Positions 1-7,133 of a DNA stretch of 11,985 nucleotides are shown piece by piece. Position 1 is the first letter of the stretch. Each line of letters starts with the position of its first letter. Below the pieces are notes generated by a model, which had not been told where the DNA came from, ran no database searches, and saw only the letters and a program-made list of their open reading frames with translations. The DNA lies in contig JAGAPI010000167.1 in the NCBI GenBank assembly GCA_017623335.1, forward strand, positions 1 to 11,985. Reading direction: 5' to 3'. Made by a program: the position numbers and the translations under genes. This DNA comes from Prevotella sp. (GTDB lineage: Bacteria > Bacteroidota > Bacteroidia > Bacteroidales > Bacteroidaceae).

Positions 1-792
1 AACATACTTGATGTCGCGAGTCTCGAAATACTGCTTAAACATCTCCTTCTTCTCGTTGTACTTTGCCTTGAGGTCGGCATCGGTCACTTCCACCTTGTTG
101 TCGTTTATAGAGCTATAGGCAAGAGTGGCGAGCTGAATGCTATTCTCAGTGTTCTGGTCGTTGAAAGCCATCTTGGCTGACACAGGATTGGAGATGAGCG
201 AAGCACGCAGAAGCGACTGATACTTCATGTTGAGAATCTGCTGGCGCAGATTCTTCTCCACAAACCTCCAATAGTTGTAGATAGCCTTGTACTGCTCAAC
301 AAGCGCAGCTGCCTGCGGATTGCCCTGAGCTGACTTGTACTCTGCCAAGAACTTTGTGAGAGCGGTAACGTCGAAACGACCGGTCTGCTGGTTTACGAAA
401 GGAGTCTGTGCGAGCATAGGGTTAGTACCTTCCTTCAGTACATTCTGAAGTTCCTCGTCGGTAACCGTGAGCCCCAGTTTCTCACACTCTGTTTCCAAAA
501 TTGTGTTGTCCACGTAGGTACGCCAAACCTGATCCTTAATCTGGTTGAGCTGGTCATCGTTCAGATTATCCATACCCTGCATCTTGTAGACTTCCTGAAT
601 CTCGTCTACCAGTGCCTGGAATTCCTGAACATTGATTTTCTTACCTAACACCTCACCTACTTGCTGACGCTGTTCGTTGCTTGTTGCTTCACAAGAACGC
701 ACCATTTCCTCAGCAATAAACGCGAAAAGGCCCAAACCGATGATTATAATCAGTGTAACGCCTCTTTTTCTAATTGTTCCTAATGCTGCCAT
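1..792 (-). CDS. ppiD: PpiD/SurA-like membrane-anchored peptidylprolyl isomerase, N-terminal part (cut by window edge)
   Basis: The reading frame is open from an ATG at 792 to the left edge, giving 264 residues with no stop; the rest of the gene lies outside. The protein starts MAALGTIRKRGVTLIIIIGL, a short positively charged N-terminus followed by one membrane helix (about residues 11-28). This fits a periplasmic protein anchored in the inner membrane. The following region contains INVQEFQALVDEIQEVY and a helical, Gln/Asn-rich stretch typical of the SurA N-terminal chaperone domain. The parvulin catalytic domain expected in this family would lie beyond the window, so isomerase activity cannot be judged here. 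Family members assist folding of proteins leaving the Sec translocon. The gene lies downstream of the CNNM/CBS gene on the same strand, with a 106-bp gap that carries its own promoter. The PpiD name rests on architecture; a SurA-type name is the alternative. Confidence 0.85.
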   Translation of the reverse strand, partial: MAALGTIRKRGVTLIIIIGLGLFAFIAEEMVRSCEATSNEQRQQVGEVLGKKINVQEFQALVDEIQEVYKMQGMDNLNDDQLNQIKDQVWRTYVDNTILETECEKLGLTVTDEELQNVLKEGTNPMLAQTPFVNQQTGRFDVTALTKFLAEYKSAQGNPQAAALVEQYKAIYNYWRFVEKNLRQQILNMKYQSLLRASLISNPVSAKMAFNDQNTENSIQLATLAYSSINDNKVEVTDADLKAKYNEKKEMFKQYFETRDIKYV

Positions 793-846
793 TACTTTAT
801 TTAGTTTTATTTATTCTTATTCTTGTTATTTTACACATTTGGGGTA

Positions 847-854
847 CAAAGGTA
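847..854 (-). promoter_or_regulatory. Bacteroidota -7 box (TACCTTTG) of the ppiD-like gene
   Basis: On the minus strand TACCTTTG is a perfect match to the Bacteroidota TAnnTTTG box. It lies about 55 bp before the ATG at 792, which gives an estimated 5' leader of about 50 nt. It is part of a tandem repeat (TTTGTACC twice, 843-858). No exact TTTG is seen at the -33 distance; instead a palindrome covers that place. Confidence 0.7.
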
Positions 855-873
855 CAAAATTTATTTGTATTCA

Positions 874-887
874 GCGAAAGATTTCGC
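874..887. repeat. 14-bp perfect palindrome GCGAAAGATTTCGC at the -33 position of the ppiD promoter
   Basis: The sequence GCGAAA-GA-TTTCGC reads the same on both strands apart from the two central bases. It lies 12 bp past the stop of the CNNM/CBS gene and about 20 bp upstream of the ppiD -7 box. It could be an operator or a small hairpin at the 3' end of the upstream transcript. On the minus strand the T-run precedes the dyad, so it is not a standard intrinsic terminator. Confidence 0.45.
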
Positions 888-898
888 AAAAAAATGCG

Positions 899-2158
899 TT
901 ATCCTGCCACTTTTAGCCTCACAAGTTCTATTTTTGTCATTGAAAGCTTTAGTATTTTGAACTCAAACTCCCCAATTTTTATTGTCTCGTTAACTTTTGG
1001 AAATGATTTGTAATTATACAAAATCAAGCCGCCCACAGTCATATAGTCGTCGCTTGTGGGCAATTCAAGGTCGAACAGTTCGTTCACCTTATCTATCTCC
1101 AGTCGGGCGGAAAGGATGTAATCTCCATCTGAAGTTTTCTGAGCCACATATTTGTTGTTGTCATGTTCATCCTCAATATCTCCGAAAATATCCTCTACGA
1201 TATCCTCAAGACTCACGATACCGCTGGTGCCTCCAAACTCGTCGACCACCACTCCGAGCGATTTCTTTTGCGCCAGCAGTGTCTGCATGAGTTTTCGTGC
1301 AGCCATGGTCTCCGGCACAAACGGCATGGTGCGCACACACTGTTTCCAGTCTTCAGGATTGCGGAACATTTCACTGCTGTGAACATAACCGACAATATGA
1401 TCGATGTCATCCTTATATACTATTATCTTTGAGTGCCCGCTTTCAATGAACATATTGCGCAAATCGTCGACTGTGGCTTTCTCTATATCCACCGCCTCTA
1501 TCTCGGTACGCGGCACCATACAGTCGCGCACCTTTGTGTCGCTGAAGTCAAGGGCATTCTGGAATATCTTCACCTCGTCTTCAATATCCTCATCGCTCTT
1601 GGCATTGTCTATGCTCGACTGCACAAGATGGTCGAGGTCGACCTTCAGAAATTCCTTCTCATCCTCAGTCTTCGGCATCTTCACTCCAAGCACAAACAAC
1701 ACAAGTTTCGACAACATTGTAGAGAAACGGCTGACAGGATAGAGCACAATATAGCACAACATTGCAAACGGAGCAAAAATCGTAAGCATGGTATTGGGCA
1801 TACTTTTGAATATTGTCTTTGGCAGGAACTCACCCGTAAACAGCACAACAACTGTACTCAGCAATGTATCGGCGGTGACACGCAGCCCCTCGTCGAGCGG
1901 AGCAAATAGCGTGGCATCGAAAATGGCAGCGAAAAGAATACCGTAGATTACCAGCGCAATGTTATTGCCCACAAGCATGGTGCTCACAAAATTGCTGGGG
2001 TGACGATAGAAAAATTGTATGCAGCGCTGCGACGGTCCGCCTTTCTCACGTTCCATCTCGGCAAGCAGGCGGTTGCTCGAAACAAAAGCAATCTCCATGC
2101 CCGAGAAGAACGCGGAGAACACCATTGTTATGATTAAATAGATTATCTGTTCTGTCAT
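899..2158 (-). CDS. CNNM-domain / CBS-pair / CorC-type membrane protein (HlyC/CorC, GldE-like family)
   Basis: This 419-aa integral inner-membrane protein has the full family architecture. An N-terminal CNNM (DUF21) membrane domain (about 1-185) contains FFSGMEIAF near residue 20. A pair of CBS domains follows (about 205-330), containing VRDCMVPRTEIEAVD and, from D306, DEFGGTSGIVSLEDIVEDIFG. The C-terminus (about 335-415) is a CorC/HlyC transporter-associated domain. Members are implicated in Mg2+/Co2+ homeostasis or export; in gliding Bacteroidota the same family is called GldE. Which role applies cannot be told here, and no other gliding gene is in view, so no symbol is given. The ATG at 2158 overlaps the TGA of the upstream lptC-like gene (ATGA), implying one transcript and translational coupling. 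Length is typical and no domain is missing. The older name 'hemolysin' for this family should not be read as a toxin call. Confidence 0.9.
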   Translation of the reverse strand: MTEQIIYLIITMVFSAFFSGMEIAFVSSNRLLAEMEREKGGPSQRCIQFFYRHPSNFVSTMLVGNNIALVIYGILFAAIFDATLFAPLDEGLRVTADTLLSTVVVLFTGEFLPKTIFKSMPNTMLTIFAPFAMLCYIVLYPVSRFSTMLSKLVLFVLGVKMPKTEDEKEFLKVDLDHLVQSSIDNAKSDEDIEDEVKIFQNALDFSDTKVRDCMVPRTEIEAVDIEKATVDDLRNMFIESGHSKIIVYKDDIDHIVGYVHSSEMFRNPEDWKQCVRTMPFVPETMAARKLMQTLLAQKKSLGVVVDEFGGTSGIVSLEDIVEDIFGDIEDEHDNNKYVAQKTSDGDYILSARLEIDKVNELFDLELPTSDDYMTVGGLILYNYKSFPKVNETIKIGEFEFKILKLSMTKIELVRLKVAG

Positions 2159-2844
2159 CTTTGCATCTGATGGGTTACTGACGTGTTCTTTGTGGCGGCA
2201 TGTTTGGTTGCGGCAGGACGCAGAGGCTCCACAGCAACAGAATCGGGAGTGGCGGCATTTGCCGGTGCGCCCGCGGCTGCAGAGTTAGCATCCATGGTTT
2301 CCTTGACAAACGAGCCTTTTGAATTGCTCACTGTATAGCGGCTCATGCGCTCGTCGCTACGGAAATAGGTGCCTTGCAATGTACGCTCCGGGGTGACAAC
2401 ACGCGAGAACTTATTGCTGTAGAGTTCATGCTTCATGCCGTCCCAATACAACTCCTCGCTGGTAAACACCAATCCGTTGACATTGCGGATACGCACTCTG
2501 CCGCGCAGCTCCCACAGCTTCATCTGGTCATAATACCATGCCGTGTCTGCCTGGATATATGCCTCAACATGAAATTTCTCGTCGAACTGTTCCATGAATA
2601 TTCCCTTCTCAAAAGTCCAGCGTGTGGGATTCTTTATGGTGTTCACATCCCATCGTTCGGTGACTATCTTGTATTTTATCACACCAGAATCACTTATGAG
2701 TGTGTTTACACCATAACTCGTCATCATCGACACCGAATCGCGGTCATATATGGCAGCAGCAGTATGCTCGACCTCCTGTGAACATGACAGAAAGCCAAGC
2801 ATAGCATTTACCGATACAAATAAAGTCTTTATATGAAATCTCAT
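2155..2844 (-). CDS. lptC: LptC-like LPS export lipoprotein
   Basis: The protein is 229 aa when started at the ATG at 2844. An upstream in-frame TTG at 2856 is less likely, because from 2844 the sequence is a compact lipoprotein signal MRFHIKTLFVSVNAMLGFLSC with a lipobox-like FLSC and the lipidated Cys at 21. The mature part has the beta-rich repeats of the LptC/OstA fold: WTFEKGIFMEQFDEKFHVEA, then ADTAWYYDQMKLWELRGRVR, then GLVFTSEELYWDGMKHELYS. LptC is the bitopic or lipid-anchored partner that passes LPS from the LptBFG transporter to the periplasmic LptA bridge. The last 45 or so residues are a low-complexity Ala/Pro/Thr tail. It lies 64 bp after the outer-membrane protein gene with no promoter box in the gap, and overlaps the next gene by 4 bp. 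The product call is family-level; the short divergent sequence leaves some doubt. Confidence 0.82.
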   Translation of the reverse strand: MRFHIKTLFVSVNAMLGFLSCSQEVEHTAAAIYDRDSVSMMTSYGVNTLISDSGVIKYKIVTERWDVNTIKNPTRWTFEKGIFMEQFDEKFHVEAYIQADTAWYYDQMKLWELRGRVRIRNVNGLVFTSEELYWDGMKHELYSNKFSRVVTPERTLQGTYFRSDERMSRYTVSNSKGSFVKETMDANSAAAGAPANAATPDSVAVEPLRPAATKHAATKNTSVTHQMQR

Positions 2845-2878
2845 GTCAGACGACAATATCTACACCTTAATTATTATT

Positions 2879-2890
2879 AATGTATACATT
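2879..2890. repeat. 12-bp palindrome AATGTATACATT
   Basis: A perfect 12-bp palindrome lies in the 64-bp gap between the outer-membrane protein gene and lptC. It may be chance in AT-rich DNA or a weak regulator site; no promoter box accompanies it. Confidence 0.3.
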
Positions 2891-2908
2891 CTGTAGAAAA
2901 ACATGTTG

Positions 2909-4231
2909 TTAGTTGAACTTCCACTTAGCAAACCAGCGTTCGTTGAATGTAAGACCTATATTTATGCGGAATGTATTCTCCGTTATCAATCCCGGCAATG
3001 ATTGGCGTGTCCACTGTCCGCTTATGTTGAGAACCGAGCGTATTGACGCACGACTGTTGTGAACATTGGTGATGGGGACTCCAAAACCTGCGCTAACACT
3101 GTACTCCTTTGGACCATCGACTCCATTCACTTTATAATAAGGTGTGGCAAGACTTGCTCCCACACGATAATTCATGCGGTTATACAATTTAGAACTGTAT
3201 GCATTTGGAGTCCACTCACCTCCCACGGCAATCTTGTGACGGTCACAGAGCAGTCCCTTTCTTACAACATAATCGTATGAGCCGTTGCTCCCCCCTGATG
3301 CCGGCAGTCCCAGATTACCCCAGCGCTGCAGGCTATAGTCCACAGCCACCACATACTTGTTGGCGTGACGCCATGACAGCCCCACACCGATAGTCATAGG
3401 TATCTCAAGCCCGTCACTGATTGTGAGAGTGTCCACCGATGATGTGCCAAGCTGCGTGTCGGTGTTGGATATTATGCAGTGCGAGTCGCCATGAAGCTTA
3501 TGCCCAAGTCCGAGTGTAGCTCCCAGAGTCACAAAGTTATTGTTGTTCAGCGGCTGTTCCCATTGCACACCAAAGTCCAGCTTGTAACTGTTTACCGTTG
3601 CCGTATAGGTCTTTGTCACAGTGCTTACATAAGCATCGCTGCTCTGCGCGCTGACACTTTTGTCGTAGCTTCCCCACAGATAAGAGAAGTTAGCACCCAC
3701 GGATAACTGGCGGAACACCCGCCATCCCAAGCCTAAATAAGCCTGGTGCAAACCACCCGAGCCATTATGCACCTCAGTCATTGTAGTATTGGCAAATCCT
3801 GAACCTGTGACATCATTTACAGGATATGAAGTGCTGTAATTATATCCAATATTGGAAAGCGGCAATAGGCCGACACTTGCACCAAGATGTGGAGCCAAGC
3901 GGAAAGCGGCAACAGCATACTCCAAGTCGGCATTGTTGGCATTGAGTTTACGCCCGCCCTCCTTGAAATTTGTAATCTGTCCGGATACGCCGGCATCAAA
4001 AACCATCGACAGAGAATCAATAGCCGAATAACTGGCAGGATTGAGAGTATTCACCCTATTACCGTTGCGCAGAGAGATGCCCACTCCACCCATGCCACGA
4101 TTGGCACCCTGTGACTGGTCGCTCAACACTCCGATACCAAACTGACTGTATGGTGAATTTGTACCGCTCTGTGCCATGACCGACAAAGCCATTGCGCTCA
4201 TTATTGCGCCTGAAATTATAGTCTTTTTCAT
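2909..4231 (-). CDS. FadL/OMPP1-like outer-membrane beta-barrel protein
   Basis: The 440-aa product begins with a signal peptide (MKKTIISGAIMSAMALSVMA, cleaved before Gln21). The mature N-terminus contains NSPYSQFGIG, GANRGMGGVGISLRNG and NTLNPASYSAIDS, the Gly-rich/NPA segment seen near the N-terminus of FadL/OMPP1/TodX-type porins. The remainder alternates short aromatic and polar beta strands with loops, and the protein ends in aromatic WFAKWKFN, as expected for an outer-membrane barrel. FadL-type proteins pass hydrophobic molecules across the outer membrane; the substrate here is unknown and may differ. It is the first gene of the leftward run (OMP, lptC-like, CNNM/CBS, ppiD-like), whose members all act in the envelope. 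A Bacteroidota -7 box lies 20 bp upstream of the start. The barrel and export calls are strong; transport function is inference. Confidence 0.8.
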   Translation of the reverse strand: MKKTIISGAIMSAMALSVMAQSGTNSPYSQFGIGVLSDQSQGANRGMGGVGISLRNGNRVNTLNPASYSAIDSLSMVFDAGVSGQITNFKEGGRKLNANNADLEYAVAAFRLAPHLGASVGLLPLSNIGYNYSTSYPVNDVTGSGFANTTMTEVHNGSGGLHQAYLGLGWRVFRQLSVGANFSYLWGSYDKSVSAQSSDAYVSTVTKTYTATVNSYKLDFGVQWEQPLNNNNFVTLGATLGLGHKLHGDSHCIISNTDTQLGTSSVDTLTISDGLEIPMTIGVGLSWRHANKYVVAVDYSLQRWGNLGLPASGGSNGSYDYVVRKGLLCDRHKIAVGGEWTPNAYSSKLYNRMNYRVGASLATPYYKVNGVDGPKEYSVSAGFGVPITNVHNSRASIRSVLNISGQWTRQSLPGLITENTFRINIGLTFNERWFAKWKFN

Positions 4232-4251
4232 CTAATTTTTATTTCACGGTG

Positions 4252-4259
4252 CAAAATTA
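4252..4259 (-). promoter_or_regulatory. Bacteroidota -7 box (TAATTTTG) of the outer-membrane protein operon
   Basis: Read on the minus strand, TAATTTTG matches TAnnTTTG and is followed by CACCGTG. Transcription would begin near 4247, giving a leader of only about 16 nt before the ATG at 4231. No clear TTTG -33 box is seen; the upstream DNA is A-tract-rich. Confidence 0.65.
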
Positions 4260-4304
4260 TCGAAAAAAATCGAGAAAAAAGCATAGAAAGTCAAAAAAAC
4301 GATG

Positions 4305-4312
4305 TATTTTTG
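4305..4312 (+). promoter_or_regulatory. Bacteroidota -7 box (TATTTTTG) of the lnb-phosphatase-like unit
   Basis: TATTTTTG matches TAnnTTTG and is followed by CATCGTG. The box points away from the outer-membrane protein promoter, with 45 bp between the two boxes. The predicted start of transcription (about 4316-4319) coincides with the in-frame GTG at 4317, so the message may be leaderless or nearly so. Confidence 0.6.
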
Positions 4313-4316
4313 CATC

Positions 4317-5501
4317 GTGAAACATTTTAAAAAGAATTTTAGTATTAGAATACTGATAATTTTAACACTGTCAGTATGCTTTTCAACATTGGTTTATGCA
4401 CAGGCTCCAGCAACGGAACCTGCCAGTGACTCTGTGGAGGTAAGCCTGCTCACCTGCCAGCCGCATAACGAGGTGTACAGCCTTTACGGTCACACAGCCA
4501 TCAGATACCACGACAAGAGAACTGGCGACGACTGGGCATTCAACTACGGAATATTCAGTTTCAAAAAGCCCTATTTCGTATTGCGTTTCCTGTTCGGCAA
4601 GACTGACTATGAGCTGGGCGTGGTGCCGTTCGACGTGTTCAAAAGGGAATATGCCCGTTGGGGAAGTATGGTTACAGAGCAGGTCATCAATCTCACAGCC
4701 GATGAGAAACAGAAGATTTGGAAGGCATTGTGTGACAATGCTCAGCCATGGAACCGTACCTACAGATATAATTTTCTGTACAACAACTGCACCACCAAGG
4801 CACGCGACATGATTGCATCGGCAATCAACGGTAAGATTATCTATGAGGAGCGCCCTGACGGTTATCCCTCATTCCGCCAGACAATACATTCGTGCAACAA
4901 AAATTTTCCATGGGCGGCTGTGGGCAATGACCTGTGTCTCGGTGTGAAAGCCGACCTTCCCACAACCATCAGCGAACATCAGTTCCTGCCGGCAAACACT
5001 ATGAACGACTTTGCATACGCAAAAATTTATGCCAACGGCAACTACCGCAACTTAGTAAAGGAAACGCGCATGGCTGTTCCCCCAGGAGTACAGGTAATAG
5101 AACCGGAGTTTCCGCTCACCCCGACAGAGTGCGCCACTGTGCTGCTCATTATTGGAATCCTGATATTTCTGTATGAGAAAAAAAGCAGAAAAATACTGCG
5201 CTGGTGGGACGTCACACTAATGTTGGCTGACGGAATGGCAGGAATTGTCATTTTGGCACTTTTCTTTTCCGAGCACCCTACAACAAGCACCAACCTGCAG
5301 ATTTTTCTATTCAACCCTATACCTCTCTTATATATATATAGTGTCTGGAAAGGCAGAAAAATCTATTGGAAGATATCCTTCGCAATGCTGTTCTGCTTCT
5401 TCATTGGCAACATTTGGCAGGATTATGCAGAAGGAACGGAGATTTTGGCACTGACTTTGCTGATACGGTGTCTTAGCAATATGACAATAAAAAAGAAATG
5501 A
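4317..5501 (+). CDS. lnb: Lnb/DUF4105 family protein, probable lipoprotein N-acylation enzyme
   Basis: The preferred start is the GTG at 4317 (394 aa), because the ATG at 4302 precedes the -7 promoter box and so should not be transcribed from it. From 4317 the protein has a clean signal peptide (basic KHFKKNF, hydrophobic core, VYA before Gln29). The periplasmic DUF4105 (Lnb N-terminal) domain spans about residues 35-250. It carries the conserved YGHTAIR (His59) and YNNCTTKARDMI (Cys158), a probable catalytic His/Cys pair in a papain/NlpC-like fold. The C-terminus holds four or five membrane helices (near 273-287, 299-318, 328-345, 352-367 and 374-388). From memory, this Pfam domain is named after Lnb, reported as the lipoprotein N-acyltransferase in Bacteroides, which lacks classical Lnt; I recognise the domain, not the exact orthology. 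The stop overlaps the ATG of the next gene (ATGA), so the two are likely co-translated. Confidence 0.82.
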   Translation: MKHFKKNFSIRILIILTLSVCFSTLVYAQAPATEPASDSVEVSLLTCQPHNEVYSLYGHTAIRYHDKRTGDDWAFNYGIFSFKKPYFVLRFLFGKTDYELGVVPFDVFKREYARWGSMVTEQVINLTADEKQKIWKALCDNAQPWNRTYRYNFLYNNCTTKARDMIASAINGKIIYEERPDGYPSFRQTIHSCNKNFPWAAVGNDLCLGVKADLPTTISEHQFLPANTMNDFAYAKIYANGNYRNLVKETRMAVPPGVQVIEPEFPLTPTECATVLLIIGILIFLYEKKSRKILRWWDVTLMLADGMAGIVILALFFSEHPTTSTNLQIFLFNPIPLLYIYSVWKGRKIYWKISFAMLFCFFIGNIWQDYAEGTEILALTLLIRCLSNMTIKKK

Positions 5502-7069
5502 AATTTAAACATAGATATATACAGCAACTGACGCTGCTCGCAGCACTGGCAACCGCACTGAACATAGATGCCCAACAGGCTCCAAGGCTTGTTGTGAGCA
5601 TCATTGTCGACCAGTTGCGCACCGACTACATGCAGGCATTTGCCCCACTCTATGGCGAGAATGGATTTAACAAACTTCTGCGTCAAGGACTGGTGTACCA
5701 AAACGGATATTACCCGTTTGCACCCGTAGACAGGGCATCGGCAACAGCCGCCATCTCGTCGGGCACCACACCATATTATAATGGAATTGTGGGAAAGCGC
5801 TGGCTCAACAAAGAGACACTGCGCCCGCTGTTCTGCGTAGACGACCCGAAGTTTCAGGGTATATTCACAAACGACAAGTCATCGGCAGCCAACATAAAAG
5901 TATCGACAATGGCTGACGAGCTGAAGATGGCATCACTTGGCAAATCCATTATCTACTCGATTGCTCCTGAGCGCGATGCTGCCATTTTGCTGGCTGGGCA
6001 TTCTGCCGACGGGGCTATATGGATTGACGATGAGACTGGATACTGGTGCTCTTCAAGCTACTATAAACTGCCTATAACCAACTGGTTGTCGGACTACAAC
6101 CGCACAAATGCGATACTCACCGAAAAGAATTGCGTGTGGCAGCCTTACAGCAAGCAGTCGGGAAGCATATCCTACTTTATGGGCAGCGGCATGCAAAAGC
6201 CGTTCAGCCATAAATTCTCAGGAGAAGACCGCTACCGCACATTCAAGACCAGCGGACTGATAAACGAGGAAATAACAAACCTTGCCACAAAATGCGTGAC
6301 CACGGCGGCAATGGGCATAGACCCTGCCACCGATGTGCTCTATGTGACATACTATGCGGGAAAGTTCAACCACAAAGCGCTGACTGAGTGCCAGATGGAG
6401 CTGCAGGACACATACCTAAGACTCGACATTGAGATAGGACGCCTTATAGCCAACATACAGCAGAAACTTGGAAGCGAAAATGTGCTGTTTGTGCTCACCG
6501 GCACAGGTTACTGCGAGGAGGAGAACAGCGACTATAACAGCTACAACGTACCCACAGGCACATTCTACATCAACCGAGCCACCAGTCTGCTCAACATGTA
6601 CTTCGGTGCACTGTGGGGACAGGACAATTATGTCGACACTTCATTCGGACAGCAGATTTACCTCAACCACAAGCTGTTGGAAAAGAAGCGTATCAGTCTG
6701 GGCGACGCCATGCAGCGCGCTCAGGAATTCTTGATGCAGATGTCGGGAGTGCGCAATGTCTACACAGCACAACAACTACAGCAAAGCAGCAATGACAACT
6801 TCATAAAGACCCGCAACCTGTTCAACACAGAAAACTGCGGTGACATTTTCATAGAAATAGCTCCGGGATGGCGGCAAGTGAACGAAGATTCCATGGAGAG
6901 TTCTGTATACAATGCTTCATGCGTGCAGTTCCCCGTCATTTTTCTCAGTGCCAACATCAAGGGCGAAACAATAACATTACCAACCTCCGTAGACCGTATC
7001 GCGCCAACCATCAGCCGTGCCATACGGATACGTGCCCCCAACGCGTGCTCGTCAGAACCTTTGTTCTGA
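5498..7069 (+). CDS. Secreted alkaline-phosphatase-superfamily protein, apparently lacking most metal ligands
   Basis: This 523-aa protein has a signal peptide (cleaved after NIDA, before Gln26) and an alkaline phosphatase/phosphodiesterase fold. The first metal Asp is kept in VSIIVDQLRTDYM (Asp38). The nucleophile loop is altered: DRASATAAISSGTTPYYNGI aligns with the usual TCTGHxSxYTGxxPxxHGI, which puts Ser81 at the Thr position and Asn95 at the HGI His. The usual DYxGH before the family segment DTYLRLD (from Asp304) reads YYAGKFNH here, so the Asp and His fall on Lys289 and Lys293. The usual TADHG is TGTGY (334-338). No late metal His is seen near GWRQVNED. My hand alignment therefore suggests a non-catalytic or changed-chemistry member. 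The C-terminus (VDRIAPTISRAIRIRAPNAC) is family-typical, and the frame is intact over normal length, so it is not a pseudogene. It overlaps lnb by ATGA. Any role with Lnb or SecA is inference. Confidence 0.85.
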   Translation: MKFKHRYIQQLTLLAALATALNIDAQQAPRLVVSIIVDQLRTDYMQAFAPLYGENGFNKLLRQGLVYQNGYYPFAPVDRASATAAISSGTTPYYNGIVGKRWLNKETLRPLFCVDDPKFQGIFTNDKSSAANIKVSTMADELKMASLGKSIIYSIAPERDAAILLAGHSADGAIWIDDETGYWCSSSYYKLPITNWLSDYNRTNAILTEKNCVWQPYSKQSGSISYFMGSGMQKPFSHKFSGEDRYRTFKTSGLINEEITNLATKCVTTAAMGIDPATDVLYVTYYAGKFNHKALTECQMELQDTYLRLDIEIGRLIANIQQKLGSENVLFVLTGTGYCEEENSDYNSYNVPTGTFYINRATSLLNMYFGALWGQDNYVDTSFGQQIYLNHKLLEKKRISLGDAMQRAQEFLMQMSGVRNVYTAQQLQQSSNDNFIKTRNLFNTENCGDIFIEIAPGWRQVNEDSMESSVYNASCVQFPVIFLSANIKGETITLPTSVDRIAPTISRAIRIRAPNACSSEPLF

Positions 7070-7081
7070 GAGTATAGTGCT

Positions 7082-7133
7082 CAGTGTTTAGTGTTCAGTT
7101 ATGACTGCGCAGCCAACTAAACACCAAACACTG
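7082..7133 (-). repeat. Palindromic element A: inverted repeat with 19-nt arms, best paired as minus-strand RNA
   Basis: Arms 7082-7100 and 7115-7133 enclose 14 nt (7101-7114) containing CTGCGCAG. As plus-strand RNA the arms pair at 17 of 19 positions with two A-C mismatches. As minus-strand RNA both become G-U pairs and the 19-bp stem is complete. The centre can add four pairs (GGCU/AGUC, one G-U, itself A-C on the plus strand) around a GCGC tetraloop. It starts 13 bp after the phosphatase-like gene. No T-run follows on either side, so a standard terminator is unlikely. Confidence 0.65.

Larger units (their letters stand above)
4242..4322. repeat. Imperfect inverted repeat shared by the two divergent promoters
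   Basis: The 15-mer at 4242-4256 and the reverse complement of 4308-4322 match at 14 of 15 positions (TTTTGCA, then C or T, then CGTGAAA, read outward from each side). Part of this is the promoter box itself, but the match continues 10 bases beyond it into the start-site region of both genes. Confidence 0.6.

Noticed and set aside
677..1013. Short plus-strand frames across the ppiD promoter
   Set aside because: They cross a clear minus-strand gene start and promoter, have low-complexity sequence and no conserved features.
1433..1909. 158-aa plus-strand frame inside the CNNM/CBS gene
   Set aside because: The minus-strand gene has complete domains across this stretch; the plus frame is His/Cys-rich shadow sequence.
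2845..2856. Upstream TTG start for the lptC-like gene
   Set aside because: The ATG at 2844 gives a compact lipoprotein signal peptide; the TTG only adds four polar residues in front of it.
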